From Acidobacteriaceae bacterium (GTDB taxonomy: Bacteria > Acidobacteriota > Terriglobia > Terriglobales > Acidobacteriaceae): 34,335 nt of DNA. The number at the start of each line of letters is the position of its first letter. The first letter of the stretch is position 1. Where the stretch lies: assembly GCA_003166855.1 (NCBI GenBank), contig PMUM01000128.1, positions 494 through 34,828 on the forward strand, read 5' to 3'. Shown here in pieces: positions 8,026 to 17,400 of this stretch. The position numbers were made by a program, and so were the translations under genes. Below the pieces are notes generated by a model that saw only the letters and a program-made list of their open reading frames with translations, searched no databases and was not told the DNA's origin.

Positions 8026-8415
8026 TTATTTCCCGGCTGCGGTTGCCCGACTCGCTTTGCCCAACACCGCATCCAGCGCCTTGGCGAGCTGCGCTTCGAT
8101 GTCGATGTCTTTGTAGACGGCGAAGTTCGCGCGCTTCTCCGACGTGTCGAAGCCACTGGCACGGCCCGCAACAATAATGATCGGAATCGCCGCCGTCTCC
8201 GTCTTGCTCTTCAGCGCCGTGATCAGTTCGCTTCCCGACATCTTTGGCATTTGCATATCGGTCACAATCAGGTCCGCCTGCATGCGCGAGAGAATGTCGA
8301 GAGCTTCCGCGCCATTGGTCGCCGACTCAACCGCGAAACCGCGCTGCTCCAAAAAGCGGCACACGGTATAGCGAATCAGCATGGAGTCGTCGACGACTAG
8401 AGCCACCGTGGGCAT
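8026..8415 (-). CDS. Stand-alone response-regulator receiver domain, divergent
   Basis: The start is placed at ATG 8415 because the CheY-like fold begins at once (MPTVALVVDDSMLIRYTVC); a longer in-frame extension upstream is rich in basic and proline residues and unlike a receiver domain. The 129-residue protein has the acidic pair in VVDD and the phosphoacceptor Asp in LIVTDMQMPKMSG. The later switch region is unusual: PIIIVAGRAS replaces the usual T/S-A, and the conserved Lys is in YKDID rather than K-P. No output domain or partner kinase is adjacent. It could act as a phosphate sink or a CheY-type messenger; the role is unassigned. Its 3' end is 18 bp from tsaD, convergent. Confidence 0.75.
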   Translation of the reverse strand: MPTVALVVDDSMLIRYTVCRFLEQRGFAVESATNGAEALDILSRMQADLIVTDMQMPKMSGSELITALKSKTETAAIPIIIVAGRASGFDTSEKRANFAVYKDIDIEAQLAKALDAVLGKASRATAAGK

Positions 8416-8536
8416 AAGAATCGGAGGCCGGCATCCGCACGCCCCCGGGTCCGACAGTAGCAGGGCCATTTTGGACGGAACAAGGCGAAACCGCCCAGCG
8501 CGATTACCACGGTCACAGGCTCTGAAAGAAAAGACC

Positions 8537-8728
8537 TCAGAGTTCGCTTTCCTGGGTGCCCTCTTCAATATTCAGGTCTTTGAATTCGCTGGACTCGAAG
8601 ATCTCGCCGCATTCTTTGCACTCGACGAATTCAGACTCTTCGTCCCGGCTGACGATCTGCACGCGTGGGTGCTTGCAAGGCTGCTTCATGTCACGGCTTT
8701 GGGCAGGAGGGGTCGACTTTGAGGTCAT
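8537..8728 (-). CDS. Small zinc-ribbon-like protein
   Basis: A 63-residue protein if it starts at ATG 8728 (MTSKSTPPAQ); an internal ATG at 8689 and a longer upstream version from 8815 are also possible, and none has a strong ribosome binding site. The centre has CKHPRVQIVSRDEESEFVEC followed by KECGEIFES, giving one Cys-x-His and one CxxC that could bind zinc. The tail is acidic (EFKDLNIEEGTQESEL). This looks like a conserved small protein rather than chance, because the cysteines are tightly spaced and the surrounding text is strongly charged. No function is known to me. Confidence 0.5.
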   Translation of the reverse strand: MTSKSTPPAQSRDMKQPCKHPRVQIVSRDEESEFVECKECGEIFESSEFKDLNIEEGTQESEL

Positions 8729-8986
8729 AAATCCGAAGCGTTTCGAGCGAAACCAGATCGGGGGGAGTTTTCGCTGGAATTTCCGGTATTTTAGACCGGC
8801 TTGGCGGGTTGTCAAGTCCCCAGGCGCTTCGTTGTCGTGAATTCGTAACAGCCGGCGCGTTGCCCGAGACGATCCCGGATTCGTCCCGACCTCTAAATTA
8901 CGACCAAAATCATCGCCTAATCATAAGCCATTCAGTTCTCGATACTTACCGTTAAGGATCATTTTTTGACTACTGCCTGAGCCGAC

Positions 8987-9016
8987 TTGCCCCAAGCGAA
9001 TGAAGTGACGTAGAAT
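8987..9016 (+). promoter_or_regulatory. Possible isc operon promoter
   Basis: TTGCCC (8987-8992, 4 of 6 to the -35 consensus) and TAGAAT (9011-9016, 5 of 6 to the -10) are 18 bp apart. Initiation would fall near 9023, about 20 bp before the IscR-type box, so repression would be by a downstream-bound protein. Confidence 0.4.
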
Positions 9017-9042
9017 GAATTGCGACGGAAAAGGTCGGAATT

Positions 9043-9067
9043 AACCCCGACCCTATTAGTCGGGTTT
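9043..9067 (+). promoter_or_regulatory. IscR type-1-like operator
   Basis: The 25-bp site has inverted arms CCCGAC (9046-9051) and GTCGGG (9059-9064) with a 7-bp A/T-containing centre, CCTATTA. Compared from memory with the E. coli IscR type-1 consensus, the GAC half, the TTAGTC centre and the GGGT flank agree, with about five mismatches in 25. It ends 15 bp before the GTG start of iscR, so feedback by [2Fe-2S]-IscR is the obvious reading. Because it is followed by TTTT it could also be scored as a weak hairpin, but a terminator directly before the operon is less likely. Confidence 0.65.
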
Positions 9068-9082
9068 TACACAGGATCACGA

Positions 9083-9541
9083 GTGCTCAAACTGACCAAG
9101 AAGGCCGATTACGCGCTGATGGCGATGAAGCATCTTGCCGAGCACTCCACCGAGGGCTCGCGCAGCGCGAAGGATGTGGCGGATGCCTATGGCATTCCGC
9201 CCGAGGCGTTGGCGAAGATTCTGCAGCGCCTGGCCAAGGCAGGCCTTTTGCTGTCGCAGCACGGCACCAATGGCGGTTACACGCTGGGACGCGCCGCCCA
9301 CACGATTTCGGCCTTTGAGGTGATCCAAGCCATCGACGGCCCGCTGTTCATCACGTCGTGCATTACGGTACGTGGCGAATGCGACCAGAGCGATCGCTGC
9401 AACATTCGCGAGCCGCTGCGCAAGGTGAACGAGAGTATCGAGGCAGTATTGAAGCGCATTAAGATTTCGCACATGCGGGAAGAACCGGAAGAAACCGGAA
9501 CCCCGGCTCCCAAGGCGGCCGAGTTAGTGACGATCGGCTGA
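9083..9541 (+). CDS. iscR: Rrf2-family iron-sulfur regulator IscR
   Basis: Start chosen at GTG 9083: AGGA (9072-9075) lies 7 nt upstream and the protein then begins VLKLTKKADYALMAMKHLAEH, the normal N-terminus. The 152-residue product has a winged helix (residues about 1-80, with LAKILQRLAKAGLLLSQHGTNGGYTL) and three cluster-binding cysteines, C93, C100 and C106, in ITSCITVRGECDQSDRCNIR. The spacing is one residue longer than in E. coli IscR between the first two cysteines. The usual histidine three residues after the last cysteine is Arg here, so the fourth ligand differs or comes from elsewhere. It heads the isc operon and probably represses it through the box at 9043-9067 when it carries a [2Fe-2S] cluster. 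Confidence 0.9.
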   Translation: MLKLTKKADYALMAMKHLAEHSTEGSRSAKDVADAYGIPPEALAKILQRLAKAGLLLSQHGTNGGYTLGRAAHTISAFEVIQAIDGPLFITSCITVRGECDQSDRCNIREPLRKVNESIEAVLKRIKISHMREEPEETGTPAPKAAELVTIG

Positions 9542-9595
9542 AGCTTAGACGACAGCAGATTCATCCAAGAGATTAACGAAGCAGGAGAGCAATCA

Positions 9596-10882
9596 ATGAG
9601 CACGGACGTCAAGATCCCCCAGGCACTCACGCAAGCGCACCACACCGAAGCCAAGGGCGTGAAGTTGCCCATCTACAAGGATAACCACGCCACCACCCAG
9701 ATTGATCCGCGGGTGTTGGAAGAAATGCTGCCCTACATCATGGAGAAATTCGGCAACTCCGCCAGCCGCAATCACTCGTTCGGCTGGGCAGCTGAAGAGG
9801 GCGTGGAGACAGCGCGCGAGCGCATCGCCAAGCTGGTTGGCGCGACCACGAAGGAAATTATCTTCACATCGGGCGCCACTGAGAGCGACAACCTCGCCAT
9901 TAAGGGCGTCGCCGAGATGTACCGCGAGAAGGGCAACCACATCATCACCGCGGTGACTGAGCACAAGGCCGTGCTCGACACCTGCAAACGGTTGGAGAAG
10001 TATGGCTACCGCGTCACGTATCTGCCGGTCCAGAAGGACGGCCTGATCGATCTCGACGACCTGAAGCGCGCCATGGATGAGAAGACCATCCTGGTCAGCA
10101 TCATGTACGCGAATAACGAAATCGGCGTGCTGCAGCCCGTTGCCGAGATCGGCAAGCTCTGTCATGAGCGTGGCGTGATCTTCCATACCGACGCAACGCA
10201 GGCAATCGGCAAGGTTCCAGTCGATGTGATCAAACAGAACATTGACGTGATGTCGATCTCCGGTCACAAAATGTACGGGCCGAAGGGTGTCGGCGCTTTG
10301 TACGTGCGGCGCAAGAATCCTCGGGTACAGATTTCCGCCAGCATCGACGGCGGAGGCCACGAGCGGGGCATGCGTTCGGGCACATTGAACGTTCCGGGAA
10401 TCGTCGGCCTGGGCAAGGCCTGCGCTATTGCGCAGGAAGAAATGGCGCAAGAATCCTGCCGTCTGGCGGGCCTGCGCAATCGCCTGCGCGACCGCATCAT
10501 GAACCGTCTGGATGAGGCTTACATCAATGGTTCGATGGAACATCGTCTGCCGGGCAACTTGAATATCAGCTTCGCGTACGTGGAAGGCGAGTCGCTCCTG
10601 ATGGGCATCAACGATATCGCGGTTTCAAGCGGTTCGGCCTGCACCTCGGCCACGCTGGAGCCATCTTACGTATTAAAGGCACTGGGAACCGGCGACGACC
10701 TGGCGCACAGCTCGATTCGCTTCGGCATCGGCCGCTTCAACACCGAAGCCGAAGTCGATTATGTGGCGGACCGCGTCATCGAAACCGTCGAGCGTCTGCG
10801 CGAACTCTCTCCGCTCTACGAAATGGCGAAAGAAGGCATCAACCTGAAAGATGTGAAGTGGGCAGGAGAAGCGTCGCACTAG
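9596..10882 (+). CDS. iscS: Cysteine desulfurase IscS
   Basis: PLP enzyme that converts cysteine to alanine and passes the sulfur as a persulfide to IscU and other acceptors. The 428-residue protein carries Lys225 in [10 protein letters not shown] as the PLP lysine, [25 protein letters not shown], and the persulfide loop with Cys349 in [22 protein letters not shown]. It is of the IscS (group I) type, with close agreement to E. coli through to the C-terminal [16 protein letters not shown] tail that contacts IscU. Oddities are an N-terminal extension of about 24 residues and DNHATTQ where DYSATTP or DNNATTP is usual. GGAG precedes the ATG. It is second in the isc operon, 54 bp after iscR. Confidence 0.95.
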   Translation: MSTDVKIPQALTQAHHTEAKGVKLPIYKDNHATTQIDPRVLEEMLPYIMEKFGNSASRNHSFGWAAEEGVETARERIAKLVGATTKEIIFTSGATESDNLAIKGVAEMYREKGNHIITAVTEHKAVLDTCKRLEKYGYRVTYLPVQKDGLIDLDDLKRAMDEKTILVSIMYANNEIGVLQPVAEIGKLCHERGVIFHTDATQAIGKVPVDVIKQNIDVMSISGHKMYGPKGVGALYVRRKNPRVQISASIDGGGHERGMRSGTLNVPGIVGLGKACAIAQEEMAQESCRLAGLRNRLRDRIMNRLDEAYINGSMEHRLPGNLNISFAYVEGESLLMGINDIAVSSGSACTSATLEPSYVLKALGTGDDLAHSSIRFGIGRFNTEAEVDYVADRVIETVERLRELSPLYEMAKEGINLKDVKWAGEASH

Positions 10883-10897
10883 GTACAAGGTTTCAGG

Positions 10898-10983
10898 GTT
10901 TCAAAGTTTTGGGAAACTTCATGAACTTTGAACCTTGCCACTGCGCAGTCGTTGAAACATTGAAACTTTGAAACTTTGAAACT
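10898..10983. repeat. Tandem 8-bp repeat with matching inverted copy between iscS and iscU
   Basis: Four tandem units occupy 10952-10983: TTGAAACA once and TTGAAACT three times. An upstream copy GTTTCAAAGTTT (10898-10909) is the exact reverse complement of AAACTTTGAAAC, which occurs in two registers (10963-10974 and 10971-10982). The transcript can therefore fold into at least two alternative 12-bp stems just before the iscU ribosome binding site (GGAG, 10988-10991). Confidence 0.8.
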
Positions 10984-10998
10984 CGATTTGGAGAAAAC

Positions 10999-11412
10999 AT
11001 GTCATATAGCGACAAAGTGATCGATCACTACAACAACCCCCGCAACGTCGGCTCCATGGACAAGCAGAGCACCGACGTGGGCACCGGCCTGGTCGGCGCG
11101 CCCGAGTGCGGCGACGTCATGAAGCTGCAGATCAAGGTCAACCGCGAAACCAACGTCATTGAAGACGCCAAGTTCAAGACCTTCGGCTGCGGCTCGGCCA
11201 TCGCCTCGTCCTCGCTCGCGACTGAGTGGGTCAAGGGCAAGACGGTGGACGAAGCCCTCGCCATCAAGAACATGGACATTGTGAAGGAGCTTTCGCTTCC
11301 TCCGGTGAAGATCCATTGCTCGGTGCTGGCGGAAGACGCGATCCGCGCCGCGATTGGTGACTGGAAGAAGAAGCAGGAACAGACCAGCCCCGTCGCCGCC
11401 GAAGCGAAATAG
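10999..11412 (+). CDS. iscU: Iron-sulfur cluster scaffold IscU
   Basis: Scaffold on which the [2Fe-2S] cluster is built with sulfur from IscS. All three conserved cysteines are present: C37 in PECGD (with Asp39), C64 in FGCGSAIASSS, and C107 in IHCSVLAEDAI, next to His106. The HscA recognition motif LPPVK occupies residues 100-104. Length is 137, with a short acidic/alanine tail beyond the usual end. GGAG lies 7 nt before the ATG. A repeat-containing gap of 116 bp separates it from iscS, unlike the tight spacing in E. coli. Confidence 0.96.
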   Translation: MSYSDKVIDHYNNPRNVGSMDKQSTDVGTGLVGAPECGDVMKLQIKVNRETNVIEDAKFKTFGCGSAIASSSLATEWVKGKTVDEALAIKNMDIVKELSLPPVKIHCSVLAEDAIRAAIGDWKKKQEQTSPVAAEAK

Positions 11413-11413
11413 T

Positions 11414-11455
11414 TGCGAGCTTCGAGTATTTGCTCGCAGCTAGAAGCTCCTAGCT
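11414..11455. other. Two small intercistronic hairpins between iscU and iscA
   Basis: TGCGAGC (11414-11420) pairs with GCTCGCA (11432-11438), and AGCTAG (11438-11443) pairs with CTAGCT (11450-11455). No T-run follows, so these are not clear terminators; an RNA-processing or stability role is possible. Confidence 0.4.
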
Positions 11456-11467
11456 CATGGCTGACTT

Positions 11468-11845
11468 ATGACGACTGCGACTGAAGAACGGACCAAACCC
11501 GCCGCACCTGCCAAAGGCATTCTCGTCACCGAGAAAGCCTTGGCGAAGGTGCGCAGCGCCATGGCCAAGGAAGGCATCTCCGCCGAGCAGGGCGGTCTGC
11601 GGCTCGGCGTGCAGGGCGGTGGATGTTCGGGCCTGAGTTACAACGTCCGGTTCGACACGCAGCCGCGCGAGCGGGATCGCATTTTCCAGTTCAGCGACAT
11701 CCGGGTCTTCGTCGACCCGAAGTCGTTCATCTACCTGAACGGGATGACCCTGGACTATCAGGAAACTCTGATGCAACAGGGCTTCGTATTCGTGAATCCC
11801 CAGGCATCGAAGTCGTGCGGCTGTGGAACTTCGTTCTCCGCCTGA
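11468..11845 (+). CDS. iscA: Iron-sulfur cluster assembly protein IscA (A-type carrier)
   Basis: A-type iron-sulfur carrier of 125 residues. The family cysteines are visible: C53 in GVQGGGCSGLSY and the C-terminal pair C117 and C119 in SKSCGCGTSF. The core from ILVTEKALAKVRSAM to the end matches IscA/HesB. A 17-residue alanine- and threonine-rich N-terminal extension precedes it. It follows iscU after 55 bp, as in the standard isc operon. Confidence 0.93.
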   Translation: MTTATEERTKPAAPAKGILVTEKALAKVRSAMAKEGISAEQGGLRLGVQGGGCSGLSYNVRFDTQPRERDRIFQFSDIRVFVDPKSFIYLNGMTLDYQETLMQQGFVFVNPQASKSCGCGTSFSA

Positions 11846-11856
11846 TGCCCGTGTGG

Positions 11857-11876
11857 CGCGGGCACTCCTGCCCGCG
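11857..11876. repeat. GC-rich hairpin between iscA and hscB
   Basis: CGCGGGCA and TGCCCGCG form a perfect 8-bp stem with loop CTCC. It resembles the dispersed GCGGGC-type intergenic hairpins I recall from acidobacterial genomes. No T-run follows, so transcription probably continues into hscB. Confidence 0.5.
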
Positions 11877-11957
11877 GGACCTGCTCACGCGGGACCGTCT
11901 GCCTGATCCAGCGCCACTGTCTTAGAGCGGTTTTCGTATGCTGTTTGAGGAAGAGTA

Positions 11958-12707
11958 ATGACCAAGTCCGCACTAACCGTGATCGGCGCCAAGCCGCTGC
12001 CGGAGGACACTCACTCCTGCTGGTCGTGCGGATCCATGCGCGCCGCGCATTTCTGCGAATCCTGCGGCAAGGTGCAACCTCCCGTTCCGGTCGACTATTT
12101 CTCGTTCTTCGGTCTGCCGCCGAAGCTCAACGTTGATGTCGCGGCCCTCGAGAAAAGTTTCTACGAACTGAGCCGGAGATTGCATCCGGACCTGAACGCG
12201 CGCGCCGGCAGCCAGGAACAGGAGTGGAGTCTGGAACAAAGCTCCCTGCTCAATGATGCGTACCGCACGTTGCGCGATCCGATCAAGCGCACGGAATACC
12301 TCTTGCACCTCGAAGGCGTGGAACTGGAAGAGCAGTCCAAGAGCGCCACCGAGCAGGCTCGCGCCACGGGAGTGATGAAAAAGCAGATCGTCCCCGCGGA
12401 TTTGCTCGAAGAAGTCTTCGAGTTGAACATGCAGCTCGAAGAACTGCGCATGAACAAGAAGATGGGCGAAGACGATCCGGCATTGATCGCAGAGATCGGA
12501 AAGCAGAAGCTGTCACTGGAAGCCAATCACGAGGCACTCCTGCAAGAATTGCGAACATATTGGAAGAGTTGGGACGACTTGGTTGATCGCGGCCATGCCG
12601 CGACCGAAGAGCGGGCGCAAGTAACAAACAAGATGGTGGATGTGTTGAACCGCCGCAACTATATTCGAAATCTCGTAAGAGATGTAAATGCGGCGCTAGA
12701 GGAGTAG
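11958..12707 (+). CDS. hscB: Fe-S co-chaperone HscB with N-terminal zinc finger
   Basis: J-domain co-chaperone that brings IscU to HscA and stimulates its ATPase. Residues 21-36 form a four-cysteine motif, CWSC (21-24) and CESC (33-36), followed by [18 protein letters not shown]. This arrangement is typical of animal HSC20 (HSCB) and absent from E. coli HscB. The J domain carries HPD at residues 76-78 in SRRLHPDLN, then [18 protein letters not shown]. The C-terminal part (about 115-249) is the IscU-binding three-helix bundle; it is longer than in E. coli (249 against about 171 residues overall, partly from the zinc finger). GAGGAAGAG lies just before the ATG. It is followed by hscA after 10 bp. 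Confidence 0.93.
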   Translation: MTKSALTVIGAKPLPEDTHSCWSCGSMRAAHFCESCGKVQPPVPVDYFSFFGLPPKLNVDVAALEKSFYELSRRLHPDLNARAGSQEQEWSLEQSSLLNDAYRTLRDPIKRTEYLLHLEGVELEEQSKSATEQARATGVMKKQIVPADLLEEVFELNMQLEELRMNKKMGEDDPALIAEIGKQKLSLEANHEALLQELRTYWKSWDDLVDRGHAATEERAQVTNKMVDVLNRRNYIRNLVRDVNAALEE

Positions 12708-12717
12708 CAACCAAGAA

Positions 12718-14619
<1,902 letters not shown>

Positions 14620-14620
14620 C

Positions 14621-14688
14621 CTCCGTGTCCTCCTTGCCCTCTGTGGTTAAGGATTTTTGAAACCACAGAGGACACAGAGGACACAGAG
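14621..14688. repeat. Imperfect inverted repeat between hscA and fdx
   Basis: Left arm 14621-14648 and right arm 14661-14688 are reverse complements at 24 of 28 positions, enclosing a 12-nt loop. The right arm is built from repeated GAGGACACA units after AACCACA. A second element with the related CCAC-GGAG-CACAGAG core stands at 20996-21069, so this is a dispersed repeat family rather than a gene-specific signal. Confidence 0.8.
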
Positions 14689-14705
14689 AAAGATCAGGAG
14701 CAAGT

Positions 14706-15119
14706 ATGGCTGAAGAAAAGACGCAAGGATCTGGCACGTTGACCGAAGAAGCGCCCGGCGAAAACACGGTGCAGGTCACCTTCCAGCCCGAAGGCAAGAC
14801 CGTGCAGTTTGAACACGGCAAATTGCCCTATGAATATCACGGCAAGGAAGAGTCGATCCTTGATGTAGCGCTGAACCATCACATCACGCTCGATCACGCC
14901 TGCGGCGGCAACAACGCGTGCACAACCTGCCATATCTGGGTGAAGGAGGGCGCCGAGAATCTCTCTCCTATGGACGACGACGAGGCCGACCGGTTGGACA
15001 TGGCTGCCGATCTCCAGTTAAACTCGCGTCTCGGCTGCCAAGCGCAGATTACCAAGCCCGGCAAGGTGGTCGTCGAGATTCCCGCATGGAATCGCAATTA
15101 CGTCTCCGAGGAGCACTGA
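14706..15119 (+). CDS. fdx: ISC-type [2Fe-2S] ferredoxin Fdx
   Basis: Electron donor for cluster assembly. A 137-residue protein with an adrenodoxin-type cluster motif: C66, C72 and C75 in HACGGNNACTTCHIWV and C111 in SRLGCQAQI, giving C-x5-C-x2-C-x35-C. The text from ESILDVALNHHITLDHACGGN is close to E. coli Fdx, and AENLSPMDDDEADRLDMA follows. A 25-residue N-terminal extension precedes the ferredoxin fold. GGAG lies upstream of the ATG. It is between hscA and iscX, as in the standard operon. Confidence 0.95.
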   Translation: MAEEKTQGSGTLTEEAPGENTVQVTFQPEGKTVQFEHGKLPYEYHGKEESILDVALNHHITLDHACGGNNACTTCHIWVKEGAENLSPMDDDEADRLDMAADLQLNSRLGCQAQITKPGKVVVEIPAWNRNYVSEEH

Positions 15120-15121
15120 GG

Positions 15122-15343
15122 ATGGCAAAGCAACTAACCTGGGACGACCCCGAAGACATCGGCATTCTGCTTTCCGAGACGCATCCCACACTCGATCCGC
15201 TCACCGTGCGCTTCACCGACCTGCACCGCTACGTCACCGCGTTACCGGACTTCGTCGGCGATCCGAAGGCCTCCAACGAAGGCAAGCTGGAAGCGATCCA
15301 AATGGCCTGGAACGAGGAAGTCCAGGATCGCACCCAAGGCTGA
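15122..15343 (+). CDS. iscX: Fe-S cluster assembly protein IscX
   Basis: A small acidic protein of 73 residues that binds IscS at the IscU site and is thought to tune the rate of cluster assembly. It starts MAKQLTWDDPEDIGILLSE and has HPTLDPLTVRFTDLHRYVTALPDF, the family pattern with the W-D-D and the conserved D-P-x-x-V-R-F-T-D-L. The ATG lies 2 bases after the fdx stop, and its ribosome binding site is inside fdx, so the two are translationally linked. It is the last isc gene. The frame also extends upstream within fdx, but that part is a shadow. Confidence 0.9.
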   Translation: MAKQLTWDDPEDIGILLSETHPTLDPLTVRFTDLHRYVTALPDFVGDPKASNEGKLEAIQMAWNEEVQDRTQG

Positions 15344-15369
15344 TCCACGCCTTCCGATTTTCTAACGGC

Positions 15370-15417
15370 GTCATCCTGACCGGAACCGTTTTTCAGGCGA
15401 AGGGAAGGATCTCGCGC
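15370..15417. repeat. Dispersed-repeat-like segment after iscX
   Basis: The block begins GTCATCCTGA and ends GGAAGGATCTCGCG. This pattern (GTCATCCTGA then GAAGGATCTCGC) resembles an intergenic repeat I recall from several acidobacterial genomes, but only one copy occurs in the window. It may mark the end of the isc transcript. Confidence 0.3.
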
Positions 15418-15430
15418 GTAGGACCACGCG

Positions 15431-17206
15431 CTATTTCCCCGCCTCCGCCAGTTTCTTGTAGAACCCCTGCAGTGTGTAAAACGCCAGCTTACGCTGGCCA
15501 CGATTCGAGATCAGCCCCTTACGATTGTGATAATCCTGCACGCCAGGAAGCATGCGCGCTGGAGAGCGGAAGTCCATGAGCACCCACGGGCTCAGCCCGG
15601 CTAAGTTCGGCATGCGCTCGATCATGCCCAGCTGGTGCTGGTACAAATTCTGCTGATACTCCTCCGTCCAGATTTCATCCGCATCACCGTGTCGCCCGTA
15701 CGGGGCCCCGCCCCCAAATTCGCTGACGATCAGGGGCTTGTTCCACATCGATTTCCATTGCATCTTGTCGGCATCTTCCACGTGCCCCCAGTACCAGCCT
15801 AAGTATTCGTTGATGCTGAGCACATCCAGCACTTCACCCAGTGGATCGCTGATGGTGCGGACGTCGGCACTCGTATCGTCAACGTGGTTCATCGCCGAGG
15901 TAATCAGCCGCGTTGAATCGAGTTCGCGCGCTTCCTGCGCGAGTGCCTTCAAGAATGTCAGTCGCTCGGGCTTCACCGGAGTTTCATTGGACAGCGACCA
16001 CAGGATCACCGCCGCGCGGTTATGATCGCGCGCAATCTCATCGCGCAGTTGTGCCTCGGCATTCGCGAGCGTCGCAGGATTCGACCAGTCAATATCCCAA
16101 TAAACCGGAATCTCCGACCACACCAGCAGCCCCATGCGGTCGGCGAGACGAACTTCATTCTCGTTATGCGGGTAGTGAGCGAAACGCACGAAGTTGCATC
16201 CCAGATCTTTCACCCATCCGAGAAGAGTCTGCGCATCCTCGGGGCTGAAGGCGCGCCCCTCGCGAAATGGCGCCTCCTCGTGCATCGAGATGCCTCGTAA
16301 AAAGATGGGCTTGCCGTTCAGGAGAATGTTGGCTCCCTGCACTTCGATGGTACGGAAGCCAATCTGATCGTGGATCGTATCATCGCCGCTCTTGACGACC
16401 ACGTCGTAGAGTTTGGGATGCCCGGGAGACCACAACTCCAGCTTCGCTGTGAAGTGAAAACTCGCGTGGCCCGTCCCGTCGGCGGTAGTCGTCTCGTGAA
16501 CGCCAGCCTCCGGAATTTCCAGCGTGATCTTCTGCGGAGCCTGTGCGCCACTCAATTGCACCCATCCCGCAACTTCGTTTTGCGACCCTCGCGTCAGTTG
16601 CACCGAATAATCTTGAATGAATACCGCCGGCACTTCGACCAGCATCACATCGCGGGTAATTCCGCCATAGCTCCACCAGTCGAACTTCAAAGCGGGCACG
16701 GCGTCGGCGCGGCGCGCATTGCTCACCTCAACAATCAGAAAGTTGTCGCCGTCGCGTAGAACCGAAGTCGCCTCGAAATTGAACGCCGTGAATCCACCTT
16801 CGTGCTCCCCCAGCTTCTCTCCATTCAGGTAAACGGTGGACTGGTAATTCGCCGCGCCGAAGTAAACAAAGACCCGGGTGTTTGCCCGCTTGTGATAACT
16901 GAACTCGCGCCGGTACCATACGGGCCCTTCATAGAACATCAGCGATTCGCGCTGGGTGTTCCAGTCTCCCGGAACGTTCATCATCGGCGACGCGTCAAAG
17001 CTGTATTCGACGCGCTCACCCTTGGTGCGCGGCTTTTCATTGCGAAAGAAACTGGACTTGCCGTTATCGAATGGGTCGACGATGGTCCGCCACGCGCCGT
17101 CGAGATTGATTGTCGTCCGCCCGGGCACGTTCGCAATCAGAGTGGAAGGAGCAGGGGAGGCAAAGGCCCATCCCGCGAGCAGAAGCACCAGCGAGCAGCG
17201 TTTCAT
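15431..17206 (-). CDS. Exported glycoside hydrolase family 2 (beta-glucuronidase/galactosidase-like)
   Basis: The start is set at ATG 17206, preceded by GAGG at 6 nt; the product then begins MKRCSLVLLLAGWAFASPAPS, a signal peptide. The 591-residue protein has the GH2 layout: a sugar-binding jelly-roll domain (about 30-195; PVWYRREFSYHKR, VYLNGEKLGEHEGGFTAF), an immunoglobulin-like domain (about 200-290), and a TIM barrel. The acid/base is Glu408 in ILWSLSNETP and the nucleophile Glu496 in PLIVSEFGGG. The text around MHEEAPFREGRAFS and the length are nearer beta-glucuronidase than LacZ, but substrate specificity is not certain. Downstream of galT on the same strand by 273 bp, it may feed released galactose or a related sugar into the same pathway. 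Confidence 0.88.
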   Translation of the reverse strand: MKRCSLVLLLAGWAFASPAPSTLIANVPGRTTINLDGAWRTIVDPFDNGKSSFFRNEKPRTKGERVEYSFDASPMMNVPGDWNTQRESLMFYEGPVWYRREFSYHKRANTRVFVYFGAANYQSTVYLNGEKLGEHEGGFTAFNFEATSVLRDGDNFLIVEVSNARRADAVPALKFDWWSYGGITRDVMLVEVPAVFIQDYSVQLTRGSQNEVAGWVQLSGAQAPQKITLEIPEAGVHETTTADGTGHASFHFTAKLELWSPGHPKLYDVVVKSGDDTIHDQIGFRTIEVQGANILLNGKPIFLRGISMHEEAPFREGRAFSPEDAQTLLGWVKDLGCNFVRFAHYPHNENEVRLADRMGLLVWSEIPVYWDIDWSNPATLANAEAQLRDEIARDHNRAAVILWSLSNETPVKPERLTFLKALAQEARELDSTRLITSAMNHVDDTSADVRTISDPLGEVLDVLSINEYLGWYWGHVEDADKMQWKSMWNKPLIVSEFGGGAPYGRHGDADEIWTEEYQQNLYQHQLGMIERMPNLAGLSPWVLMDFRSPARMLPGVQDYHNRKGLISNRGQRKLAFYTLQGFYKKLAEAGK

Positions 17207-17400
17207 GGGGAACCTCAAAACCGCTCATCCTAGTGGTCGAGAGGACGAGACGTCAATGAACTGGCGCACCGCCAGGACTTTTCTATTCCCAAAAGTTTTA
17301 CAACTTCGTGACAAACTGCCACGCGCGCCTGCTTATGCTGCCCTTATGAAGGGTCCCGTGAGCATTCACAGCCCTTCACTCTCTCTAAGGCCCAATTGCG

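Larger units (their letters stand above)
8729..9082. other. Intergenic region upstream of iscR
   Basis: About 350 bp without a supported gene. The stretch around 8880-8970 is richer in A and T than its surroundings. The only structures I can support are the promoter at 8987-9016 and the IscR-type box at 9043-9067. Confidence 0.5.

Noticed and set aside
9043-9070. Rho-independent terminator before iscR
   Set aside because: The 6-bp stem has a 7-nt loop and only four T, and lies between the promoter and start codon; the IscR-box reading explains it better.
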